This document shows positions 19,212 to 32,300 of a stretch of DNA of 64,000 bases, in pieces. A program made the position numbers and the translations under genes. Position 1 is the stretch's first letter. Each line of letters opens with the position of its first letter. Origin of the DNA: Neobacillus thermocopriae (GTDB taxonomy: Bacteria > Bacillota > Bacilli > Bacillales > Cytobacillaceae); NCBI RefSeq assembly GCF_010975035.1, contig NZ_JAAIUV010000002.1, positions 124,001-188,000 of the forward strand, given 5' to 3'. The notes beneath the pieces were generated by a model. It worked only from the letters and a program-made list of their open reading frames with translations. It was not told where the DNA came from and made no database searches.

Positions 19212-20615
19212 ATGGGCAGAACGACCAATTTAACTCCCCGTCAAATTGTTGAAAAGCTTGATCAATATATTATTGGACAAAAGGATGCAAAAAAAGCAGT
19301 TGCTGTTGCCCTCAGGAACCGTTATAGAAGAGGTTTATTAAATGAAAAATTAAGGGATGAAATTAACCCGAAAAATATCTTGATGATTGGTCCGACAGGG
19401 GTAGGTAAAACAGAAATTGCGAGAAGGATTGCAAAACTGGTTGGTGCTCCTTTCGTTAAAGTGGAAGCGACAAAATTTACAGAGGTAGGATATGTTGGCC
19501 GGGATGTAGAATCGATGGTTCGAGACCTGGCAGAGACAGCGGTTCGCTTAGTAAAAGAAGAGCGTATGCAAAGTGTGAAAGAACGGGCAGAAGAAAATGC
19601 GAATAATAGGTTGGTAGAACTTTTAGTACCATCAGCAAAAAAATCTGCAAATTATAAAAACCCTCTGGAAATGTTGTTTGGTGGTGGAAATTCTTCTACA
19701 GAACAGGATACCCAACAAGAGGATTACACCATCCAAGAAAAAAGAAAAATTGTAAAAGAAAAGCTTGCTTTAGGTCAATTAGAAGATGAAATCGTAACTG
19801 TTGAAGTAGAAGAACAAACTCCTTCCATGTTTGATTTGCTTCAAGGTTCAGGTATTGAACAAATGGGAATGAATATGCAGGATGCTCTAAGCAGCTTAAT
19901 GCCTAAAAAGCGGAAAAAAAGAAAACTTACTGTCCGGGATGCAAGAAAAGTATTGACAAATGAAGAAGCAGCCAAGCTAATTGATATGGATGAAGTAACT
20001 TCAGAAGCGATTTACCGTGCTGAACAAACTGGAATTATTTTTATTGATGAAATTGATAAAATAGCAAGCCGTAACTCTGGCGGATCTTCCGCAGATGTTT
20101 CAAGGGAAGGTGTCCAGAGAGATATTTTACCTGTAGTTGAAGGTTCGACTGTTGTAACAAAATATGGCCCTATTAAGACAGACCATGTGTTATTTATTGC
20201 TGCCGGGGCATTCCATATGGCAAAACCATCAGATTTAATTCCAGAATTGCAAGGGCGCTTCCCAATCAGAGTTGAGCTTTCAAAACTTACAGTTGAGGAC
20301 TTTTTCAGGATTTTAATTGAACCGGATAATGCATTAATTAAGCAATATCAAGCATTATTGGAAACAGAAGGTATAAAAATAGAATTTTCTGACGATGCTA
20401 TTCGTAGAATAGCTGAAGTAGCATATGAGGTGAATCAAAATACGGACAATATCGGTGCTAGACGGCTTCATACCATTCTAGAAAAGCTTTTAGAGGATTT
20501 ATCTTTTGAAGCACCAGATATTACTTTAGAAAAAATTACGATCACTCCTCAATATGTTGATGAGAAACTTGGAGCGATTTCTAAAAATAAAGACTTAAGT
20601 CAATATATTTTATAG
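19212..20615 (+). CDS. hslU: ATP-dependent protease ATPase subunit HslU (ClpY/CodX)
   Basis: AAA+ unfoldase partner of HslV. The 467 residues show Walker [10 protein letters not shown] (60-68), the pore segment [11 protein letters not shown], a variable intermediate domain (about 130-230), Walker [11 protein letters not shown], and the C-terminal DLSQYIL that docks into HslV. The ATG at 19212 lies about 12 bases from AAAGGAGA, slightly long but giving the exact family length. Confidence 0.96.
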   Translation: MGRTTNLTPRQIVEKLDQYIIGQKDAKKAVAVALRNRYRRGLLNEKLRDEINPKNILMIGPTGVGKTEIARRIAKLVGAPFVKVEATKFTEVGYVGRDVESMVRDLAETAVRLVKEERMQSVKERAEENANNRLVELLVPSAKKSANYKNPLEMLFGGGNSSTEQDTQQEDYTIQEKRKIVKEKLALGQLEDEIVTVEVEEQTPSMFDLLQGSGIEQMGMNMQDALSSLMPKKRKKRKLTVRDARKVLTNEEAAKLIDMDEVTSEAIYRAEQTGIIFIDEIDKIASRNSGGSSADVSREGVQRDILPVVEGSTVVTKYGPIKTDHVLFIAAGAFHMAKPSDLIPELQGRFPIRVELSKLTVEDFFRILIEPDNALIKQYQALLETEGIKIEFSDDAIRRIAEVAYEVNQNTDNIGARRLHTILEKLLEDLSFEAPDITLEKITITPQYVDEKLGAISKNKDLSQYIL

Positions 20616-20704
20616 AAATCTATACTTTGTACCTATCATGTGTCAATAGATCAAACCAAACAAAAAATTTAATAATGGTTGTAGTTAATTAGGAGGAAGA
20701 AAAA

Positions 20705-21484
20705 ATGGACTTACTTTCAAAAACTAGAAGAATTAATGCTTTACTTCAAAAATCAGCAGGAAAGCCAGTAAACTTTAAGGAAATGGCTGATACTTTAAGT
20801 GAGATCATTGAGTCTAATATTTATATTGTTAGCCGCCGTGGAAAACTATTAGGATTCTCTATTTATCAGCAGATTGAAAATGAAAGAATGAAAAAAATGT
20901 TTGAGGAACGTCGTTTCCCTGAAGAATATACAAAAAGTTTATTCAATATTACCGAAACCTCATCAAATCTTGATATTGAAAGTCAATATACGGCTTTCCC
21001 TGTTGAGAACAGAGATTTATTCCGTGAAGGCCTTACAACAATTGTCCCAATCATTGGTGGCGGTGAGCGTTTAGGTACACTTATTCTTGCTCGTCTGCAT
21101 GAGAAATTCCATGATGATGACCTTCTTCTTGCTGAATATGGAGCAACGGTTGTTGGTATGGAAATTTTACGTGAAAAATCTGAAGAAATTGAAGAAGAAG
21201 CTAGAAGCAAAGCGGTTGTACAAATGGCAATCAGTTCTTTATCATACAGTGAGCTTGAGGCGATTGAACACATTTTTGAGGAACTTAATGGTAATGAAGG
21301 TCTATTAGTAGCTTCAAAGATCGCTGACCGTGTAGGAATTACTCGTTCAGTTATTGTCAATGCATTAAGAAAGCTTGAAAGTGCAGGAGTAATTGAGTCT
21401 CGTTCACTTGGTATGAAAGGAACTTATATTAAAGTTCTAAATGATAAGTTCCTAGTTGAGCTAGAAAAGCTTAAATCTCACTAA
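20705..21484 (+). CDS. codY: GTP- and branched-chain-amino-acid-sensing repressor CodY
   Basis: Global regulator of nutrient, amino-acid and nucleoside uptake genes. The 259 residues have an N-terminal GAF domain (1-155, isoleucine/leucine/valine pocket), a helical linker and a winged helix ([19 protein letters not shown], about 200-220) including the serine known to be phosphorylated in B. subtilis. RBS AGGAGG. The terminator follows directly, and the fla/che operon found here in B. subtilis is missing. Confidence 0.97.
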   Translation: MDLLSKTRRINALLQKSAGKPVNFKEMADTLSEIIESNIYIVSRRGKLLGFSIYQQIENERMKKMFEERRFPEEYTKSLFNITETSSNLDIESQYTAFPVENRDLFREGLTTIVPIIGGGERLGTLILARLHEKFHDDDLLLAEYGATVVGMEILREKSEEIEEEARSKAVVQMAISSLSYSELEAIEHIFEELNGNEGLLVASKIADRVGITRSVIVNALRKLESAGVIESRSLGMKGTYIKVLNDKFLVELEKLKSH

Positions 21485-21493
21485 GAAAATAAG

Positions 21494-21521
21494 ATTCCCA
21501 GTGTAGACTGGGAATTTTTTT
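21494..21521 (+). terminator. Intrinsic terminator of codY
   Basis: ATTCCCAGT (21494-21502), loop GTAG, ACTGGGAAT (21507-21515), then seven or more Ts. Confidence 0.9.
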
Positions 21522-21531
21522 GTGCTAATCC

Positions 21532-21560
21532 TTGATTGTTTATATTGTCTATGCTATATT
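21532..21560 (+). promoter_or_regulatory. Extended -10 promoter of rpsB
   Basis: TTGATT (21532-21537), 17 bases ending in TGC, TATATT (21555-21560). Confidence 0.65.
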
Positions 21561-21581
21561 ATTTCATGGTGTTATTACACA

Positions 21582-22379
<798 letters not shown>

Positions 22380-22408
22380 TTAAGTAAACTGGTTATTGGT
22401 AATAAGCA

Positions 22409-22489
22409 CTAGTTGTGTCGGCCAAAAGGTTAATTTTTACTTTTTGGAAGATTAGGCTTATGGCCTTGAACCAAGGTTTCTGCAACTAG
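22409..22489 (+). ncRNA. Candidate multi-helix RNA leader of tsf
   Basis: An outer helix CTAGTTG (22409-22415) with CAACTAG (22483-22489) encloses CCAAAAGGT (22422-22430) with ACTTTTTGG (22439-22447) and CCTTG (22464-22468) with CAAGG (22472-22476), a three-way junction. A strong terminator follows 24 bases later and tsf after that, the layout of an attenuator or riboswitch-like element. I do not recognise a known family. Confidence 0.5.
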
Positions 22490-22513
22490 ACATATCTAAT
22501 AGTTTGATCTGTT

Positions 22514-22553
22514 AAAAAGGTGATAAGAGGGAGACCCTTTATCACCTTTTTTT
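22514..22553 (+). terminator. Strong terminator between rpsB and tsf
   Basis: AAAAAGGTGATAA and its partner TTATCACCTTTTT, with an inner AGGG/CCCT pairing, form a stem of about 16 pairs, then a T-run. Confidence 0.88.
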
Positions 22554-22629
22554 AAAGAATGAGAGTTTATCTTGGCACTTGTTGGTAAAGATAAATATAC
22601 ATAGGTGAATTAAGGAGGAAATAAAGATT

Positions 22630-23514
22630 ATGGCAATTACTGCTCAAATGGTCAAAGAACTTCGTGAAAAAACTGGCGCTGGTATGATGGATTGTAAAAA
22701 GGCGCTTACTGAAACAAACGGCGACATGGATAAAGCAATTGATTACCTTCGTGAAAAAGGTATTGCTAAAGCTGCAAAAAAAGCAGACCGTATTGCTGCA
22801 GAAGGTTTAACTTCTATTTTAACAGAAGGAAACGATGCGGTAATCCTTGAAGTGAACTCTGAAACTGACTTCGTTGCAAAAAATGAAGCTTTCCAAACTC
22901 TTGTTAAAGAGCTTGCTGAACATCTGCTTAAAAACAAACCTGCTACTGTTGAAGAGGCATTAAGCCAAACTATGGAAAATGGTTCAACTGTGGAAGCACA
23001 TATTAATGCTGCTATTGCAAAAATTGGAGAAAAACTTACTCTTCGTCGCTTTACAGTAGTATCAAAAACAGATAACGATGCATTTGGTGCCTATATTCAC
23101 ATGGGCGGACGTATTTCTGTATTAACTGTTCTTGAAGGTACAACTGATGCAGATGCTGCAAAAGATGTATCTATGCATATCGCAGCATTAAATCCAAAAT
23201 ACGTGTCTCGTGACCAAGTATCAAAAGAAGAAGTAGAGCATGAGCGTCAAGTATTAACTCAACAAGCATTAAATGAAGGTAAGCCAGAAAACATTGTTGC
23301 TAAAATGGTTGAAGGTCGCCTAGGAAAATACTTTGAAGAAGTTTGTGTTCTTGACCAGGCGTTTGTTAAAAATCCAGATCAAAAGGTTCGCCAATTCGTG
23401 GAATCAAAAGGTGCAACAATTCGTGAATTCATTCGTTATGAAGTAGGCGAAGGCATCGAAAAACGCGAAGATAACTTCGCTGAAGAAGTTATGAACCAAG
23501 TGAATAAAAAATAG
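22630..23514 (+). CDS. tsf: Elongation factor Ts
   Basis: Guanine nucleotide exchange factor of EF-Tu. The 294 residues have the N-terminal UBA-like domain with the [10 protein letters not shown] signature ([13 protein letters not shown]) near residue 80 and the two dimer-core repeats. Start ATG after AAGGAGG. Preceded by a terminator and followed by another, so it appears separately controlled within the rpsB-tsf-pyrH-frr block. Confidence 0.97.
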   Translation: MAITAQMVKELREKTGAGMMDCKKALTETNGDMDKAIDYLREKGIAKAAKKADRIAAEGLTSILTEGNDAVILEVNSETDFVAKNEAFQTLVKELAEHLLKNKPATVEEALSQTMENGSTVEAHINAAIAKIGEKLTLRRFTVVSKTDNDAFGAYIHMGGRISVLTVLEGTTDADAAKDVSMHIAALNPKYVSRDQVSKEEVEHERQVLTQQALNEGKPENIVAKMVEGRLGKYFEEVCVLDQAFVKNPDQKVRQFVESKGATIREFIRYEVGEGIEKREDNFAEEVMNQVNKK

Positions 23515-23559
23515 TCAATGATTCTCGGACTAATCGAAGATTCAAGATTGCATTAATGA

Positions 23560-24362
<803 letters not shown>

Positions 24363-24363
<1 letters not shown>

Positions 24364-24920
24364 TGCCGAAACAAGTTATTAGCTCAGCTAAAGAACGTAT
24401 GACAAAAGCAATTCAAGCTTATACTCGTGAACTTGCTGGAATTCGTGCAGGTAGAGCCAATGCGTCTCTTCTAGATAGAGTGACTGTGGATTATTATGGT
24501 GCACCAACACCAGTAAACCAATTAGCTGGAATCACCACACCAGAACCACGTCTCCTTGTGATCCAGCCATATGATAAATCTATTATCGGTGACATTGAAA
24601 AGGCAATTTTAAAATCTGATTTAGGATTAAACCCAACAAGTGACGGTTCTGTTATCAGAATTACGATTCCGCAACTAACAGAAGAACGTCGTAAAGAACT
24701 TGTTAAAGTGACTAAAAAAGAGTCAGAAGATGCAAAAGTTGCGATCAGAAATATTCGCCGTGATGCCAATGACGAGTTGAAGAAGCTTGAAAAAAATGGT
24801 GAGATTACAGAAGACGCATTACGTGGATATTCTGATGATATTCAGAAATTGACAGATGAACATATTCAGAAGATCGATCAATTAACAAAAGAGAAAGAAA
24901 AGGAAATTATGGAAATTTAA
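24363..24920 (+). CDS. frr: Ribosome recycling factor
   Basis: Splits post-termination ribosomes with EF-G. The 185-residue tRNA-like protein has the [12 protein letters not shown] signature near residue 30 and the long helical bundle ([20 protein letters not shown]). Coupled to pyrH by overlap and closed by a terminator. Confidence 0.97.
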
Positions 24921-24931
24921 TTTGTGATGAG

Positions 24932-24954
24932 ACCCTCTTTTTAGGGGGTTTTTT
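24932..24954 (+). terminator. Intrinsic terminator of pyrH-frr
   Basis: ACCCTC (24932-24937) with GGGGGT (24944-24949), 6-base loop, then a run of Ts. Confidence 0.75.
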
Positions 24955-25156
24955 CACTATCTAGGTAGTTAATAGAATAGCTAGGAATAAAGAATTTTGA
25001 ACATTATTCTTAATTGATTATAATTTACATAAGTATAAAAAGAGATATCTTTTTGCTTTTTTGATATGATAAAAGCATGATTAATATATTACATATCCAT
25101 TCGCATAATCAATTTATTATCGGAGGAATTGAAAACTATTTTGGAGGAGCAATGTT

Positions 25157-25933
25157 ATGTTAAATAAAATAAAGATTTGGAAGAACCAAAATAACTCTTC
25201 CACACTCCGAGATAAAATAGAAGAAATAAAAAAACTTCCCGTCCCTGAACATGTAGCCATTATTATGGACGGAAATGGACGTTGGGCTAAAAAAAGAGCC
25301 CTTCCAAGGGTTGCCGGGCACCATGAAGGAATGAAGGTTGTTCGGAAAACTACGATGCTAGCCAATGAATTAGGAATCAAAACATTAACACTATATGCTT
25401 TTTCAACAGAAAACTGGAAACGGCCAAAAAATGAAATAGATTTTATTATGAAGCTTCCGGAAGAATTTTTAGATACCTTTCTTCCAGAACTAGTGGAGAA
25501 TAACGTACAAGTGAAAATGATGGGCTATAAAGATCAGTTGCCTGTCCATACATTAAATGCCATTGAAAAGGCAATCAATGAAACGAAAGACAATACTGGT
25601 CTTGTTCTAAATTTTGCTTTGAATTATGGGAGCCGTGCTGAAATTATTGATGCGGTAAAGGAAGTCTTAATTGATTATAAATCAGGAATAATAGATGAAA
25701 AAGATTTGGATGAAGAAACGTTTTCTTCTTATCTAATGACATCTGATTTTTCAGATCCAGATCTCTTAATCCGGACAAGTGGTGAAATTCGCTTGAGCAA
25801 TTTTATGCTTTGGCAATTGGCCTATTCGGAGTTCTGGTTTACAGACGTTTTATGGCCAGATTTTAGGGAAGAGCATTTGCTTGATGCGATTGAATCTTTT
25901 CAAAAACGCCAGCGTCGGTTTGGAGGCATATAA
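25157..25933 (+). CDS. uppS: Undecaprenyl diphosphate synthase
   Basis: cis-Prenyltransferase that makes the C55 lipid carrier for cell-wall and teichoic-acid synthesis. 258 residues: IIMDGNGRWAKKR with the catalytic Asp, GHHEGMKVVRK, FSTENWKRP, and LIRTSGEIRLSNFMLWQLAY. An ATG five bases upstream reads into a stop after three codons; the ATG at 25157 is spaced 7 from GGAGGAG. First gene of uppS-cdsA-dxr-rasP. Confidence 0.96.
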   Translation: MLNKIKIWKNQNNSSTLRDKIEEIKKLPVPEHVAIIMDGNGRWAKKRALPRVAGHHEGMKVVRKTTMLANELGIKTLTLYAFSTENWKRPKNEIDFIMKLPEEFLDTFLPELVENNVQVKMMGYKDQLPVHTLNAIEKAINETKDNTGLVLNFALNYGSRAEIIDAVKEVLIDYKSGIIDEKDLDEETFSSYLMTSDFSDPDLLIRTSGEIRLSNFMLWQLAYSEFWFTDVLWPDFREEHLLDAIESFQKRQRRFGGI

Positions 25934-25962
25934 ATAGCAATAAAAAGGTGTTGAACTTTTAG

Positions 25963-26751
25963 ATGAAGCAAAGAATTTTAACAGGAGTCATCGCAGCAGC
26001 TCTTTTTTTACCCATCGTATACTTTGGTGGACTGCCATTCGTGATTTTAACGTATTTACTCGCGAGTATTGGGCTCTATGAGCTATTTAAGATGAAAAAA
26101 CTTACTATATTTTCACCTTATGGGTTCCTATCACTTTTATTTTTATGGGTATTGTTATTTCCACCGCAATACGAAAAGTTTTTTAATGAATTTTATTATT
26201 CTAAAACAGAGCTAGGGATTGCATGTATCCTCCTATTATTAGCTTATACAGTCATAACAAAAAATCGATTTACATTTGAAGAGGCTGCTTTTTCTCTGCT
26301 CTCGGCCATTTATGTGGGAATAGGATTTTATTTCTTCATGGAAGTTCGTGAAGCAGGTCTTGTCTATATTTTGTATTCATTATTTCTAATCTGGGCAACA
26401 GACTCTGGAGCCTATTTTGTTGGAAAGGCAATGGGCAAGAAAAAACTTTGGCCAGAAATTAGTCCTAATAAAACCGTAGAGGGTTCAATCGGCGGGATTG
26501 TTTGCGCCGTATTAGTAGCCGTCATTTTTAGCTTATTGACTGAAATCAATGCAACAACCTTTTCATTAATTGGGATAACGATTGTATTATCAATGTTTGG
26601 ACAAATTGGGGACCTTGTACAGTCCGCCTATAAACGTCATTTTGGTGTAAAGGATTCGGGAAATATCCTACCAGGACATGGGGGAATCTTGGACCGATTT
26701 GACAGTTTATTATTTGTTTTGCCATTACTGCATTTTTTCCATCTTTGGTAA
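25963..26751 (+). CDS. cdsA: Phosphatidate cytidylyltransferase
   Basis: Integral membrane enzyme making CDP-diacylglycerol from phosphatidate and CTP. The 262 residues form about seven or eight membrane segments and end with the family signature (SPNKTVEGSIGG, then GVKDSGNILPGHGGILDRFD). AAAGGTG precedes the ATG. Position between uppS and dxr is conserved in Bacillaceae. Confidence 0.95.
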   Translation: MKQRILTGVIAAALFLPIVYFGGLPFVILTYLLASIGLYELFKMKKLTIFSPYGFLSLLFLWVLLFPPQYEKFFNEFYYSKTELGIACILLLLAYTVITKNRFTFEEAAFSLLSAIYVGIGFYFFMEVREAGLVYILYSLFLIWATDSGAYFVGKAMGKKKLWPEISPNKTVEGSIGGIVCAVLVAVIFSLLTEINATTFSLIGITIVLSMFGQIGDLVQSAYKRHFGVKDSGNILPGHGGILDRFDSLLFVLPLLHFFHLW

Positions 26752-26781
26752 GTTTGTGTGTGAAATGAGGAGTTGACCGTT

Positions 26782-27924
26782 TTGAAAAGAATCAGTTTAC
26801 TTGGGGCATCTGGTTCAATAGGAACTCAGACGATTGACATCATCCGAGAGCATCCCTCAGAATTTCAATTAACCGCTTTTTCTGTTGGCAAAAATATCCC
26901 ATATGCACGAAAAATTATCAATGAATTTCAACCTGAACTTGTATGTGTACAAGATCAACAGGATTACTATACATTAAAAACAGAGTTTCCTCATATAAAA
27001 TGTACATATGGTGAGGAAGGACTAATTGAAACAGCGGTTTATGACAAGTCAGATATTCTTGTCAATGCCGTGATCGGGAGTGTAGGACTAAATCCTACTT
27101 TACAAGCAATTGAATGCGGAAAAACGATTGCTATTGCCAACAAAGAAACACTAGTAACCGCAGGGCATTTAATTATTGAAGCTGCCAAAAGAAATCAGGT
27201 CGTCCTTTTACCTGTTGATAGTGAACACTCCGCAATTTTTCAAGCTCTCCAAGGAGAAAAGGAGAAGAATATAGAAAAATTAATATTAACTGCATCCGGA
27301 GGAAGTTTCCGTGATAAATCAAGAAATGAATTAGAAAATGTTACGGTTGAAGAGGCACTTAATCATCCAAACTGGTCTATGGGGGCAAAAATTACCATCG
27401 ATTCAGCAACTATGATGAATAAAGGATTAGAAGTGATAGAGGCACATTGGTTGTTCCAAATGCCTTTTGAAAAAATTGAGGTTTTACTTCATAAGGAGAG
27501 TATTATCCACTCGATGGTAGAATTTCATGACTCAAGCATTATTGCTCAGCTTGGAACACCGGATATGAGGGTTCCGATCCAATATGCGCTTACCTATCCA
27601 GACAGGATCCCTCTTCCTTCAGCTAATCGATTAAATTTAGCCAGTGTGGGAAAACTTCATTTTCAAGAAATGGATTTTGAAAGGTTTCGTTGTTTGCAAT
27701 TTGCCTATACGGCTGGTAAAATTGGCGGCACAATGCCAACTGTCTTAAATGCCGCAAACGAAGCGGCAGTTGCAGCATTCTTGGAAGGAAAAATTCGCTT
27801 CTTGCAAATTGAAGATTTGATAGAGAAGGCATTAACTGCTCACCATGTAATTGAAAATCCAAGCCTGCAGCAAATTCAAGAGGTAGATAGGGAAACAAGG
27901 CAGTATGTTATGTCACTTCTATAA
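26782..27924 (+). CDS. dxr: 1-deoxy-D-xylulose 5-phosphate reductoisomerase
   Basis: Second step of the MEP isoprenoid pathway, feeding uppS with precursors. 380 residues: NADPH motif [42 protein letters not shown] and the C-terminal [12 protein letters not shown]. The frame could open at TTG 26773, directly against GAGGAG, but TTG 26782 gives proper spacing and the family N-terminus. Confidence 0.95.
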   Translation: MKRISLLGASGSIGTQTIDIIREHPSEFQLTAFSVGKNIPYARKIINEFQPELVCVQDQQDYYTLKTEFPHIKCTYGEEGLIETAVYDKSDILVNAVIGSVGLNPTLQAIECGKTIAIANKETLVTAGHLIIEAAKRNQVVLLPVDSEHSAIFQALQGEKEKNIEKLILTASGGSFRDKSRNELENVTVEEALNHPNWSMGAKITIDSATMMNKGLEVIEAHWLFQMPFEKIEVLLHKESIIHSMVEFHDSSIIAQLGTPDMRVPIQYALTYPDRIPLPSANRLNLASVGKLHFQEMDFERFRCLQFAYTAGKIGGTMPTVLNAANEAAVAAFLEGKIRFLQIEDLIEKALTAHHVIENPSLQQIQEVDRETRQYVMSLL

Positions 27925-27941
27925 AAAAGGTGGTTTTATTT

Positions 27942-29204
27942 TTGACGACAGTTATAGCCTTTATTGTCATTTTTGGCGCACTAGTCTTCTTTCATGAATT
28001 AGGACATTTTATTTTTGCTAAGAGAGCAGGTATCCTTTGCCGAGAATTCGCCATTGGTATGGGACCAAAAGTGTTCTCCTACAAAAAGGGAGAAACCGTT
28101 TATAATATTCGCCTATTACCAATCGGCGGCTATGTTCGCATGGCAGGCGAAGATCCGGAAATGATTGAAATAAAACCAGGATACCGTATTGGATTATTAT
28201 TTAATAAGGAAGAAATAGTCACCAAAATTATTCTAAACAATAAAGAAAAATATCCCGATTGCCGAATTGTCGAAGTAGAATACGCAGATATTGAAAAAGA
28301 TTTGATCATTAAAGGTTACCCGGATGATGATCAAGAAAATTTACAAACTTTTTCTATCGATCCTAAGGCAGTTATTGTTGAAAATGGAGTAGAATCACAA
28401 ATTGCTCCACTGGATAGACAATTTGCTACGAAAACATTAGGCCAACGATTTATGGCGATTTTTGCCGGGCCAATGATGAACTTTGTACTTGCCTTCGTAG
28501 TCTTTGTTCTTATTGCTTTGTTACAGGGGGTACCAACGAATGAGCCGAAATTAGGTGAGATTACCCCTGATGGCGCAGCGAAAGCAGCTGGTCTGAAAGA
28601 AGGGGATATTGTTCAAAGTATCGATGGTTCCGAAATTTCCAGTTGGTCTGATGTTGTTGAAATCATCCGTAAAAATCCAAATGAAAAGCTTGAATTTTCC
28701 GTCATTCGAAATGGGGAAGAGATGGAATTATTCGTAACACCTGATGCAAAAACAGTTGATGGTCAAAAAATAGGAATTATCGGCGTATTCAGCCCTGTAG
28801 AAAAATCGCCTATACAAGCTGTCACAGCCGGCGCTAAAGAGACTTATTTTTGGACAACACAGATTTTTGTCATGTTAGGGAAATTAGTAACAGGGCAATT
28901 CTCTATTGATGCTTTGTCTGGACCAGTGGGAATTTATTATTCTACTGATGAGGTAGCCAAGTCTGGAATCTTTTATTTAATGAAATGGGCTGGTATTTTA
29001 AGCATTAACTTAGGAATCATGAATTTATTACCAATTCCAGCACTTGATGGTGGCAGACTTATGTTTTTTGTAGTCGAAGCATTAAGAGGAAAGCCGATAG
29101 ATCGTCAAAAGGAAGGAATGGTTCATTTTATCGGATTTGCCCTTCTTATGCTTCTAATGTTAGTCGTAACATGGAACGATATTCAAAGATTTTTCCTAAA
29201 ATAA
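27942..29204 (+). CDS. rasP: Site-2 intramembrane metalloprotease RasP (RseP)
   Basis: Cleaves anti-sigma factors and remnant signal peptides in the membrane. 420 residues with zinc motif HELGH (18-22) in the first membrane helix, a PDZ domain (about 190-270) and the second active-site motif LLPIPALDGGR near the C-terminus. TTG at 27942 after AAAGGTGG is preferred to GTG 27930, which lies inside that site. In B. subtilis proS follows; here polC does. Confidence 0.94.
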   Translation: MTTVIAFIVIFGALVFFHELGHFIFAKRAGILCREFAIGMGPKVFSYKKGETVYNIRLLPIGGYVRMAGEDPEMIEIKPGYRIGLLFNKEEIVTKIILNNKEKYPDCRIVEVEYADIEKDLIIKGYPDDDQENLQTFSIDPKAVIVENGVESQIAPLDRQFATKTLGQRFMAIFAGPMMNFVLAFVVFVLIALLQGVPTNEPKLGEITPDGAAKAAGLKEGDIVQSIDGSEISSWSDVVEIIRKNPNEKLEFSVIRNGEEMELFVTPDAKTVDGQKIGIIGVFSPVEKSPIQAVTAGAKETYFWTTQIFVMLGKLVTGQFSIDALSGPVGIYYSTDEVAKSGIFYLMKWAGILSINLGIMNLLPIPALDGGRLMFFVVEALRGKPIDRQKEGMVHFIGFALLMLLMLVVTWNDIQRFFLK

Positions 29205-29205
29205 G

Positions 29206-29237
29206 AAAAAAGGAACCTGATAGTGGTTCCTTTTTTT
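29206..29237 (+). terminator. Intrinsic terminator of the uppS-rasP cluster
   Basis: AAAAAAGGAACC (29206-29217), 7-base loop, GGTTCCTTTTTT (29225-29236). Confidence 0.9.
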
Positions 29238-29293
29238 ATGTAAATATTTGCTCATTTTTTTCGTCGAATATCCCCGAAAATTTAAGAATGATA

Positions 29294-29302
29294 TGGTATA
29301 AT
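29294..29302 (+). promoter_or_regulatory. Extended -10 promoter of polC
   Basis: TGG followed by perfect TATAAT at 29297-29302, 56 bases before polC; no good -35. Confidence 0.55.
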
Positions 29303-29357
29303 ATCTTTTTAATATAAAGAAGAATAGTTTTTACTTAATAGATGGGAGAGATGTCGG

Positions 29358-32300
29358 TTGAGCGAACATGCCTTAGGCAAAAAAGAGCGATTCCTACTCT
29401 TGCTCCAGCAGCTACAACTAACAGAAGATGCTGTGGTATCGCACTTTCAAAATGCAGAAATAGATCGATTAGTCGTAGAAAAAAAAGCGAGAAAATGGCA
29501 TTTTCATTTTTTACTTGAAAACATTCTTCCCTTTCATGTCTATACCCGTTTTACTACCCAACTTAAAAGGGCGTTTTCCAATATTGCGACAGTTTCCTAT
29601 GATATAAAGGTAATTAATCAACAAGCATCCGAGGAATTAGTAAGGGAATATTGGAGTCATTGTATTCAACAGCTTGATGGGATCTCTCCACCACTTTTAA
29701 AGCTTTTAAATGAGCAGATGCCAGAGGTAAAAGGAAATAAATTAATTGTTTTTGTAAGAAATGAAGCGGAAGGTCTGGCTTTAAAACGTAAATATGGTTC
29801 TATCATTGGAGATATCTATCAGAAATTCGGTTTTCCTTCTTTTTCATTTGACATTGTTTTGAAAAAAGAAGAGAAAAACGAAGAGTATGAACAGTTTTTA
29901 TTAGCGAAGCAAAAAGAAGATCAAGAACGGGCTTTAATGGCAATGGTAGAAATGCAAAAACAAGAAGAAGAAAATGAAGCTTCAACTTCTGATCTCCCTG
30001 AAGGACCGCTAACCATTGGATTGACGATTAAGGATGACAGTGATCTTCGCAGTTTAATTGATATTGTTGATGAAGAAAGAAGAGTTACTGTTGAAGGATA
30101 CATTTTTGACACAGAAATTCGTGAGCTTAGAAGCGGACGTTCCCTCTTAACCTTTAAAATTACCGATTACACAAGCTCTATTTTGGTCAAAATGTTTTCA
30201 CGGGATAAAGAGGATGCATCCCTTTTTCAACGTGTTAAAAAAGGGATGTGGGTCCGTGTTAGAGGTAGTATTCAAAATGACACCTTCGTACGCGATCTTG
30301 TGATGATTGGTAATGATATTAACGAAATCAAACCAATCGAGCGTAAAGATACAGCACCAGAGGGTGAAAAACGCGTCGAACTTCATTTGCATACCCCAAT
30401 GAGTCAAATGGACGCTGTTACCCCTGTAGGGACACTTATTGCCCAAGCTAAAAAGTGGGGGCATAAAGCCATTGCTATAACGGATCATGCGGTTGTCCAA
30501 TCTTTTCCTGAAGCTTATAGTGCGGGTAAAAAAAATGATATGAAAATTCTCTATGGGGTTGAAGCAAATTTAGTTGATGATGGTGTACCAATAACCTTTA
30601 ATGATGCCCACCGATTACTAGCTGAAGACACTTATGTTGTATTTGACGTGGAAACAACAGGGCTTTCGGCAGTGTATGATACCATCATTGAACTGGCTGC
30701 TGTTAAGGTAAAAGGTGGAGAAATCATTGACCGATTCGAATCGTTTGCTAATCCTCACCACCGGTTATCTGCTACAACGATTAATTTAACCGGGATTACA
30801 GATGATATGGTGCAAAATGCACCAGAAGTAGAGGAAGTACTCCGTAAATTCCATGAATGGATGGGAGATTCCATTTTGGTTGCCCACAATGCATCTTTTG
30901 ATATGGGGTTCCTTAATGTAGGTTTTAAGAAGATAGGATTGGATAAAGCGAGTAACCCGGTAATCGATACACTAGAACTTGCACGTTTTCTGTACCCGGA
31001 TTTAAAAAATCACCGCTTAAATACATTGGCGAAAAAGTTTGATGTCGAATTAACCCAACATCACCGTGCCATCTATGATGCGGAAGCAACCGGATATTTA
31101 TTGGTGAAAATGTTAAAGGATGCTGCGGAAAAAGGAATTACTTATCATGATGAATTTAATGATCATATGGGGAAAGGAAATGCATATCAGAGGGCCCGCC
31201 CATTCCACTGTACATTGCTGGCACAAAATGAGATAGGTTTAAAAAATTTATTTAAATTAGTTTCCATTTCTCATGTTGATTATTTTTATCGTGTTCCGAG
31301 AATTCCTAGATCTGTTTTACAAAAATATCGGGAAGGCATTTTGGTTGGTTCTGGGTGTGATAAAGGAGAAGTATTTGAAGGCATGATGCAAAAGTCTCCA
31401 GATGAAGTAGAGTCCATTGCATCCTTCTATGACTATATTGAGGTCATGCCGAAACCGGTCTATGCACCATTGCTAGAAATGGAGCTAGTACGTGATGAAA
31501 AGGCATTAGAGCAAATTATAAAAAATATTGTTGACCTCGGGGATAAACTTGGGATTCCTGTAGTGGCAACAGGTAATGTTCATTATTTAAATGAAAATGA
31601 TAAAATTTACCGGAAAATTTTAATTAGCTCGCAAGGCGGAGCCAATCCGCTGAATCGGCACGAATTGCCAGATGTCCATTTTAGAACGACCAATGAAATG
31701 CTGGAAGCTTTTTCGTTCTTAGGAGAAGAAAAAGCAAAAGAAATTGTTGTTACGAACACCAATAAAATTGCGGATATGATCGAACCGATTAAACCAATTA
31801 AGGATGATTTGTATACTCCGAGAATTGAAGGGGCCGAGGAAGAAATACGGGAAATGAGTTATGCTATGGCCCGAAAAATTTACGGTGACCCGCTTCCGGA
31901 AATTGTTGAAGCACGATTGGAGAAGGAATTAAAAAGTATCATTGGTCATGGATTTGCAGTTATCTATTTAATTTCACATAAACTAGTAAAAAAATCATTA
32001 GATGATGGTTATCTTGTAGGATCACGTGGATCAGTTGGATCATCGTTTGTTGCTACGATGACTGAAATTACAGAAGTTAATCCTTTGCCACCACATTATG
32101 TATGTCCGTCATGCAAGCATTCGGAGTTTTTTGATGACGGATCTGTTGGGTCAGGGTTTGATTTGCCTGATAAAGATTGCCCTAAATGTGGAACAAAGTA
32201 TAAGAAGGATGGCCATGATATTCCGTTTGAAACGTTCCTTGGCTTCAAAGGGGACAAGGTTCCGGATATCGATTTAAACTTTTCTGGTGAATACCAGCCA

